In this document: one piece after another, positions 53,425-64,000 of the stretch | Numbering within the stretch: the first letter of the stretch is position 1 | Layout: the number at the start of each line of letters is the position of its first letter | Source: Malurus cyaneus samueli | Taxonomy: Eukaryota > Chordata > Aves > Passeriformes > Maluridae | Direction: 5' to 3' | DNA: 64,000 nucleotides | NCBI GenBank assembly: GCA_009741485.1 | Contig: VKON01000103.1 | Span: forward strand, 453,039 to 517,038 | Made by a program: the position numbers and the translations under genes | Notes under the pieces: generated by a model | What the model was told of the DNA's origin: nothing | Databases searched by the model: none | The model's input: the letters and a program-made list of their open reading frames with translations, nothing else

Positions 53425-53600
53425 TGTTTTCCAGACCTGAAATCATTCTTGTAACTGTTTTCTGAACACTTTCCAATTTTCCAACATCCCTTTTAAAATG
53501 TAGACACAAGGCTGGAATCAATACTGCAGTGAGGAGCTCAAGCTGAATACCAGGGCATTCTTGTCTAACACATCACCTTATTCCCACTCAAAGCTACATC
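53425..53600 (-). mobile_element. Probable ancient CR1 fragment, minus orientation
   Basis: The phrases ttctgaacactttccaattt and ggctggaatcaatactgcag correspond in order to the reverse complement of the CR1 segment that reads gcagtactg...ccagctttggg...aaattggagagagtccag. It is much decayed. Confidence 0.5.
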
Positions 53601-53846
53601 TGTGATTCTCACAACCCAAAGTCACTATGACAATACCTTTTAATTTTTTTGTCTTAACATTTTGGACAAGGAGAAAAAGGATAAAAAATGTATTTTAATT
53701 TCTTTGGTTTGAGAAATGCAATTTAGCTTTCAGATGGCCACATGGGTTACCTTTCCAGGTTAAATGTCTGCAGAGAAATACAACAATTAGAGTTTTATTT
53801 TCAGTGGGCTTCAAAATCGGAAGGCAGCAGATAAAAAGTCAAATGA

Positions 53847-57642
<3,796 letters not shown>

Positions 57643-60600
57643 GCAGTTATTTATAGATACACTTCATTTCACTTCTTTATCAAAACTGACTGTAAACCTC
57701 AACACTAAGTGGCAGTGCCTCTGGCCCGACTTTCACCCGCATTTTTCTAAATCCTGTTTTAGTGAAGTCATTTTTAATGTGTTCATATATAATTGTAGCT
57801 GTGAAATTCTGGTACAGTTGTAAAAATTATTTCTAAAACTAAGTGTTCTTCAAATTTGTAAACCACAGTTCTTTGGGAAGACTGTATTTAAGAACCTAAC
57901 GCCTCTGTCTGTGGAGGCCTATTTTTAATTCTGATAGAAAAATGTATGACAGAGCATTTGCCATGGGAAAAACTGACAGCATTTATAAGAATTTATTTTG
58001 GGTTTTTTTCCAACATGAGATACTTGTTTTACAATGCAAGTGGAATTGAAATGAATCTTTAGCTATAACTGTAAATGAGTACACAAAGTTAATAATCTTT
58101 ATAGAATTATCTTTGTAACTAATTAGGGTGGAAGATATGGACGAATGTAATTCACTAAATTATTTTTTAAAATGAAACATTTTTTCTGTTTGAAACCAAA
58201 TGAAAAATATAGCCTTAAGAAATGCCTGATAGAAACAGACAGGTCCTAAAATTAGGCAAATTTTGTATTTTTTTCTCAACGCTAAAACTAATCTTCTAAT
58301 CCATTAAACTTTCAAACAGGTATTGCAGAGAAAGAAAACATCATCCCTTACCCCTAACATATCTAGTGTATTTTAAAAGAGTATAAAGTTGTATTGTACT
58401 AATATGAAAATTTGATTATTTAATGAAAAAGATGGCTCATTTTGCAATAAGTAGGTAAATACTGAAGATTTAGACTTGCATTATATGTAGTCTTGTGTGT
58501 GCAGTTATATTTTATATGGACAACTATGTTTTCTAATAAGTTGAGCAAAAAACTTGCAACTCTGAAATGAAGAGATGAACGGGAACACCTGACATTGCCA
58601 CAGCATCAAGGCATTCAAACAAACAGAAACACTGATGTGTTTAAAGAAGAGTGTGCACACCTCTGAAAGGATCAGCAGCTTTAATATCTGGGAGATGCTG
58701 GAAAATCACAGCCAACATCAGGCAAAAAGATTGGAAAGTGGAGAAATTGGTTTACTGTTCAGCATTCCCTCCTCCCACCCTTCACACTGTGCTCCCATCC
58801 ACAATTGAAGTGTACAATTTACCCCCAGGCACAGTGCTGGAGTCTTCAAACAAGCAAGTCTAACTTTTTTATTTGAATTCTATTCCTGCATCGTCCTTTC
58901 TGTTGGAATTGCCCAGTGTAGAGATTTCTGGACTAGAACAGAGCCTGGATGAGGCAGTGGGTCAGACCATGATAATGGGGAGGTCTGAGTTTGAGGAGGA
59001 TGCAAACATCACCAGGGGAAGGGAGATGGAACCCTCAGCCTCTGTCAGGGGATGCTCTGGATGTTGCTGTGATGTCCAGCACTCACCTGCTTGGGGATAT
59101 TAGGGCTGATGATCTTTTCTGCAAACGGAACAGAGAAATGTGTCCATGGTAGGGTCTCTTTAAAGGCTCATTTTTAACACTAACAATCACATCAGGAAAA
59201 GCACTGCATTGGAACAGCCTAACGGTAGCCCTTTATTCTAAGCACTTGGTGTTACAAGTCAAAAACTACTTTTTGTTTTTTGTTCTAAAGTTGTCTTTTA
59301 TTTAGGTTTTGAATTGTGGGTTTGGTGATTTTTTTTAAATTTATTTTTTTGTTTAATAACAAACAAACTCTCTAAGGCATATAAAGTATGTAAATCAATT
59401 TGCAAAACCAGGTACAGTTTTTTTTTAATAGGATCTGGCACACTACATATGCCATCAGTATAGGGTATAAACAGTCACAATGTTTATTTGTGTTCACATG
59501 TGTAATATTAGGGAAACTACTCCCATTGTCTTTTCTTTACATTCTGTAAATGATCCGTGCCCTGTATATGTTAATTGTGAAAAGCCTTAATCCTTCAACT
59601 GTTGAGTGTGGGGTGTGTAGTCCAACAGGCTGCCTGTAAACTGTGAGCTCTTTTGTAAGCTGGAAGTATTTATCTTGTTACTGTTATTTTTTGTAGGAAC
59701 CTTTCAATTGAGAGCTGCCAAAGCATTACAATATGCAGTGCCTTAGTATTATATTAGAAGTACCCTTAGCCTCTTAACATAAATTTTTATATATTGTTTT
59801 ATTAATTGGTTCCATTTTTTAAAATCTCTGTATTTTTCCCCCCCAGAAATGCTCTTTGACTGCTTGGTGTGAGCCAGCTGTCTGTCCAAGTCAGTCCCAT
59901 TGCAGTGAAATGCCTATACCAAAAGGAAAAGTTACAGATTCCTGGTTCTCTGTGAAAAGTGAATCGTGTTAATGAATGCTGCCTTTTGAAATTTCATGAC
60001 CAAATAATTAATTGTGACTCTTCTGCACTCTAGCATGAAAGTGCCTTTGGTTTGAAATTCCAGCTTAGAAAAGTGCTGCCATAATAATGACAATTTGTAG
60101 AGAGACCAAAAATATGTAGTTATCACCGTAATGCCTTTGGTTTATTGGAATAAGTTGAATCTACAGGCCTCCATTCACAAAAGAGCACCATTCATAGTAA
60201 AGGGATTTTGCTAAAGAATAATCTACTGTTTGCCATTTCTGACAGCATTGCAAACCAGCAACTGATTTGTCTGTGATATAAAAATGAAAATATTCCCATT
60301 TGTATTCTGCTCATCGAGTCGCCCACCTGCATCACGAGAGATCTGTGTAGTGCAGAATCTCAGCGGACAAACACAGCTTCAGTGATCTCTTCTAATCATA
60401 TTTTGGTATCTGTGAAAGTTCCTTTGTTTAGACAGAAGATTTTGTTTACAAATTGTGCGTGCTGAAGGTCAGATCCATCAAAGATGAACACGGAGAACTG
60501 AGCATAGCGAGGGGAAATGCAATTGTGGGTTCGAGCAGTGAAATGTTGAGTGTGAGCATTGTGGATGAAGGTACTGGTGGAGAAACTCTGGCCAGCACGA

Positions 60601-61819
60601 CTCAAAACACGGGGTTGTTTTGTTTTCCTTCTTGGAAAAAAAAAAAAAATAGCTCCTCTTCATAATGTGTCTGTATTTGATACCTTCGGGCCATACTCTC
60701 CACTGCAACTGAAATCCATGGGAAGAGGAGCAACCTTTTAACAGTTTTAGAAAGAACAAATATCAGCAAAACCAAAAGCTGTCAGAGGGATTATATAGCT
60801 GTGAATACAATTTTAACTTGATTTTTAAAGTATTTGATGAAAAAACTTAAGATTAACTTTTTATATAGAGAAATATTGTGAAACTGTGTGGTAAATATTG
60901 TGATAATTCAAATTCCCTTTCTCTAAAATATTATTTTTGTTATCCCTACAAGGTCTAAATCTCACTTACCTCTACAGGACGAGTAATCCTGTTGAATTCA
61001 ATGAGATTGAGGTAGGGCAAAGACAATTTTCCAGTTATTGCCAAACATTTCAGCCATGCCAGTCAATATTTGTGATAAACTACACCTCTGTCTCATCCAA
61101 ACCACCATAATGGTACCATTGGGGGTGGTTGAAAATCGCTACTAACAGATGTAGTTTAACTTACTTGAACTCCAGACGGATTTTCCTTAGGTACTGCACC
61201 ACTATTTGAAGGAATTGCAGATGTCATGGCTGTTTCTCAGTTTGCCAATTTGGCAGTTCTGTTCCGCTGGCTCTGGGAACAATGAAGGTGAACATGACTG
61301 CATGTGGGACTGGCCAGCCCAGGCACACACACATTGGACTGATGTGCTCATCCCCAGCTATTTATTTCCCCTCTGCTGTTTTCCTGGAGTTTTCAGTCAC
61401 TCTGAGAGCTCTGCTGTCCTTCCCTTCCCTTTTCCCTGAGGATTCAGTGCCCGGGCACAGGCGGATGATGGAATCGAGCCCGACTTTGTCCTTTGCTCAG
61501 GATGATCTCCTTTCCCCCTCTGATCTTTCACAACGAGATATTTATCCCCCCCAAAAGAAAAGATTGAGGCTGGATAAGTCAAAGTACAAGAAACACTCTG
61601 GACATCTTCATCTTTTAACTTTTCAGGTCATTCTTGCTGAGATGGTGTAATTAGTTTTAGTGTATAAATTAAACCTTAAATGCACTCGGTTGACTAAAAG
61701 GAGATGGATCCCTGTTACCTCCTTACAGAATATGTGTTTTTGTTTTTGTTTTGTTTTGTTTTATGGGCCTCTGATTCAGGCTCATGACTGCAGACAAAAA
61801 ATACAATATGTGCCTGAAA

Positions 61820-61825
61820 AATAAA
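61820..61825 (+). terminator. TEAD1: Possible proximal polyadenylation signal
   Basis: An AATAAA directly followed by a run of A. It could give a UTR about 0.8 kb shorter. The downstream sequence lacks a clear GT-rich element, and the A run could instead prime falsely in cDNA libraries, so this is weaker than the site at 62634. Confidence 0.3.
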
Positions 61826-62633
61826 AAAAAAAAAAGACAAAAGAATTTTGTAACACTGAAAACCTGAATAGCCTTTAATTCTTCAGTACATTTTATGTAA
61901 AACAAGTTGGGTTTTTGTTTTGTTTTGGGGTTTTTTTTTGCCATGTGCATTTGTTCACATTTGTAAATGACTTAATGGAATTCTCACTTTATGTTTATTT
62001 GTGTAATGTGTATAAAATGGGTTTGTGACTTAAGCATATTCATATATGGTCAGTGGTTACTTTAATATTGTACTGCTGCTGGTAACTTTTGATGTAGAAC
62101 TTGCCTTTTGATGATAAAGTACCTCTAGGTTAGACAGTGAGGGAAGGCTTTTGGAAAAAAAAAAAAACTGAATGTTCTCCAATGTTTTAACATATTTGCA
62201 GAAGCTTTCAAAAGGAGTTTCAGTCAAACCTCTTGGCAGTACAGTATTCTTGTATTTGTTATTGTCTGTGTGTAGGTACTGGTACCTTTTTTTTTTTGTT
62301 TAAAATGTTTTAAGTGTTGGCTTTAAAGTGAATTTATCTTTAGTATGATAGTAATATGAAAATTATAGGTTTTGTGTGCAGAGAATTTTTTTATAAAGTG
62401 CTTTGTAAAAAAAAAAAAAATGTATTCTAGCTTTCGCGGTACATATGTGTGATAACTTTAATATCCATGACAGTTAAGTGCAATTATTTCATCACTCTAA
62501 AAATGCTATTTTTGTGTCAGTTACTGCAGGTGTTCATGTCTTTGCAAAGTGACACATTTTGATGCCTTCTTGATAAAGTGGTAGAATTTTTGTAGCTTTC
62601 TAGAAACTTTGTATTCATACAGTATCGATTGAA

Positions 62634-62639
62634 AATAAA
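62634..62639 (+). terminator. TEAD1: Distal polyadenylation signal of TEAD1
   Basis: A canonical AATAAA in gaaaataaagaaaatgaaag, followed within 15-25 bases by the GT-rich element gtgttttgtgc. The base composition changes from very AT-rich UTR to more balanced sequence soon after, which supports this as the main gene end. Cleavage is expected at about 62655-62665. Confidence 0.75.
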
Positions 62640-62675
62640 GAAAATGAAAGTGTTTTGTGCATTTATCTTAATCTG

Positions 62676-62864
62676 TCACATCAATCTCTTCTTGGCGTTG
62701 GGTGTAACTTTCAGAATTCTTTTCCAAAATAAATAGCACAAGGCCAGACTTGCAGCAATCCCTGTGCAATCCCTGAAGGTGAAAAAGAGATTAATCCCAG
62801 TAATATTTATAAATCCTGGGATGGCACTCGACACTTCTGAAGCTGCATTCAGCAAAGAGTCCAT
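62676..62864 (-). CDS. Hypothetical 62-aa single-pass membrane protein
   Basis: I do not recognise this reading frame. It begins MDSLLNAASEVSSAIPGF and ends LKVTPNAKKRLM. The middle, roughly residues 33-50 (CTGIAASLALCYLFWKRI), is a plausible single membrane helix followed by a basic tail, giving an N-out, C-in topology by the positive-inside rule. The amino-acid composition looks more protein-like than that of other short frames in the window, which are tandem repeats or low complexity. It is convergent with TEAD1, its stop lying only about 40 bases beyond the TEAD1 polyadenylation signal. No promoter, intron or polyadenylation signal is evident. It could be a microprotein gene, a terminal exon, a retrocopy or chance. 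Confidence 0.25.
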   Translation of the reverse strand: MDSLLNAASEVSSAIPGFINITGINLFFTFRDCTGIAASLALCYLFWKRILKVTPNAKKRLM

Positions 62865-63778
62865 CCCCTAATTCTTGCTTGTGTGCCTTCCTAAAGCGAC
62901 TGTACTGGATTTTCCTGAAACATCATTTAAACCACACAGTCACAATGGGAAAAGCCATCTCTCTTAATTCCAGAAGCAGAAATGACCTGTTTAAAACCTT
63001 ACAGAATAACTGGTTCAATGCATATTAACTGAGTGACTGACTGAGGGGTGCAGGAGTTGTCTGAGGCTGAGATGTTTCTTCCAGGACCCCAAGCTCTGTA
63101 GGAACTGAGGTCCTAAAAATGTGCCATGTGTTCAAAAAACTCAATTCTTGTTTTCCTCAAACCGCCTGCCCCTCAGCTGATAGCAGTACCTGGTGTGATC
63201 AGAGCATGGAACAGGATCAGTTTGCCTCCTGCATTCATGAAGTGAAATCACCTAGCTAGGGGGGAAAAAAAGAATAATAGGGATATCCTGAATCAACTGA
63301 AATCAGTGGGGAAAAGACCAGGACTTGGTGGAGGGAAAAAAAAAAAAAGTACATCTGGCTGATCTTCTGCTTCCACAGGGGAGCAGGGCTTTTGAATAAA
63401 CCACGTCCCCTCCCACACTCCCCAATTCTTTGGGTGGCAGATGTTCCAGTGCTGTTTTTAAAATGCCAGCAGAGCACCCCATGTGCAGCATGAATGGGGT
63501 GAGAACAAGGCACACACACTGTCTGTTTTGACCCTGTTTTCTCTTCTTTGCTCCCATTAAGAATACAGCTTCAGCCTTTTGAAGTGTGCTGGTTGTTTTC
63601 AGAAGCAACCTGCTTCTTAATTAAGGTTCTACTCCTTAATGAATTTAGGTTAAAGCCATAAATCTTGCACCTATGGGAAAGTGTCACGCAGCGTTTCGGG
63701 CTGGGAGTCCCCAGGTGGTGTCACCATCAGTTTATGAAGGAATTTGTTCCAGTGGAGCCACAGCCCCTCCCTGGGGAA

Positions 63779-63863
63779 GTGTGGGATGGTTTAAAGTGTG
63801 GGATGGTTCAAAGTGTGGGATGGTTTAAAGTGTGGGATGGTTTAAAGTGTGGGATGGTTTAAA
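63779..63863 (+). repeat. 17-bp tandem repeat, 5 copies
   Basis: Five copies of gtgtgggatggtttaaa; copy 2 has ttcaaa. Located in the intergenic sequence downstream of TEAD1. Confidence 0.95.
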
Positions 63864-64000
63864 GAAACCAGAGCAGTGACTGTGTGCCATGGTGCTATGG
63901 AGCACACGACCCAGATGTGGTTCTGTGGACTTTTCTGTGGATTTTCATTGTTTTGGGTTTTTTTTTTAAGATACATCCTATTTGACACTCCAAACCCAGG

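Larger units (their letters stand above)
57643..62660 (+). other. TEAD1: TEAD1 3' UTR
   Basis: About 5 kb of AT-rich sequence follows the stop codon, with many T and A runs and several ATTTA elements. This fits the long 3' UTR known for TEAD1. No introns or repeats are recognised in it. The distal end is set by the AATAAA at 62634-62639 followed by the GT-rich stretch gaaagtgttttgtgc. Short open frames inside (for example 58651-58863 and 61282-61650) have no protein-like features I recognise. Confidence 0.8.
62661..64000. other. Intergenic region downstream of TEAD1
   Basis: No recognised gene. It contains the minus-strand 62-codon frame at 62676-62864 and a 17-bp tandem repeat at 63779-63863. 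The remainder is unique sequence in which I see no exon of the expected neighbouring genes. Confidence 0.6.

Overview
This is a vertebrate genomic window, almost certainly from a bird. The only dispersed repeats I can recognise are CR1-type LINE fragments in both orientations. Exons are short, with canonical GT-AG introns, and the introns are packed with GC-rich minisatellites. I cannot name the species. There is no sign of bacterial organisation.

The window holds the 3' two thirds of one plus-strand gene, TEAD1 (transcriptional enhancer factor TEF-1, the DNA-binding partner of YAP/TAZ). Thirteen coding exons can be placed to the base from reading frame, splice sites and agreement with the TEAD1 protein. 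The first lies at 28509 and the stop codon ends at 57642. Upstream coding exons (N-terminus and start of the TEA domain) lie before the window, so positions 1-28508 are intron. The TEA-domain part is followed by the linker exons (40248-42310) and the YAP-binding domain (from about 42220 to 57642). A long AT-rich 3' UTR follows, to a polyadenylation signal at 62634-62639. The last 1.3 kb is intergenic and contains one unexplained 62-codon reading frame on the minus strand.

Two alternative-splicing features stand out. First, two tandem 63-bp exons (32939-33001 and 33090-33152), only 88 bp apart, encode alternative versions of the TEA-domain recognition helix. Only the second carries the RRKS protein kinase A site. 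Second, a 12-nt microexon (39124-39135, VTSM) has perfect splice sites.

The introns carry at least fifteen tandem arrays. Four have content that may matter: a 1.7-kb 9-mer array that is a continuous series of AGGTCA direct repeats with 3-base spacing (29431-31128); an array with ten exact MCAT (CATTCCT) TEAD-binding motifs inside the TEAD gene itself (44114-44580); a second array with eleven GGAATG cores (3975-4600); and a 2-kb array filling the last intron, in which nearly every 22-bp unit resembles a 3' splice site (55508-57492). The long open frames in these arrays come from repeat periodicity and are not genes.
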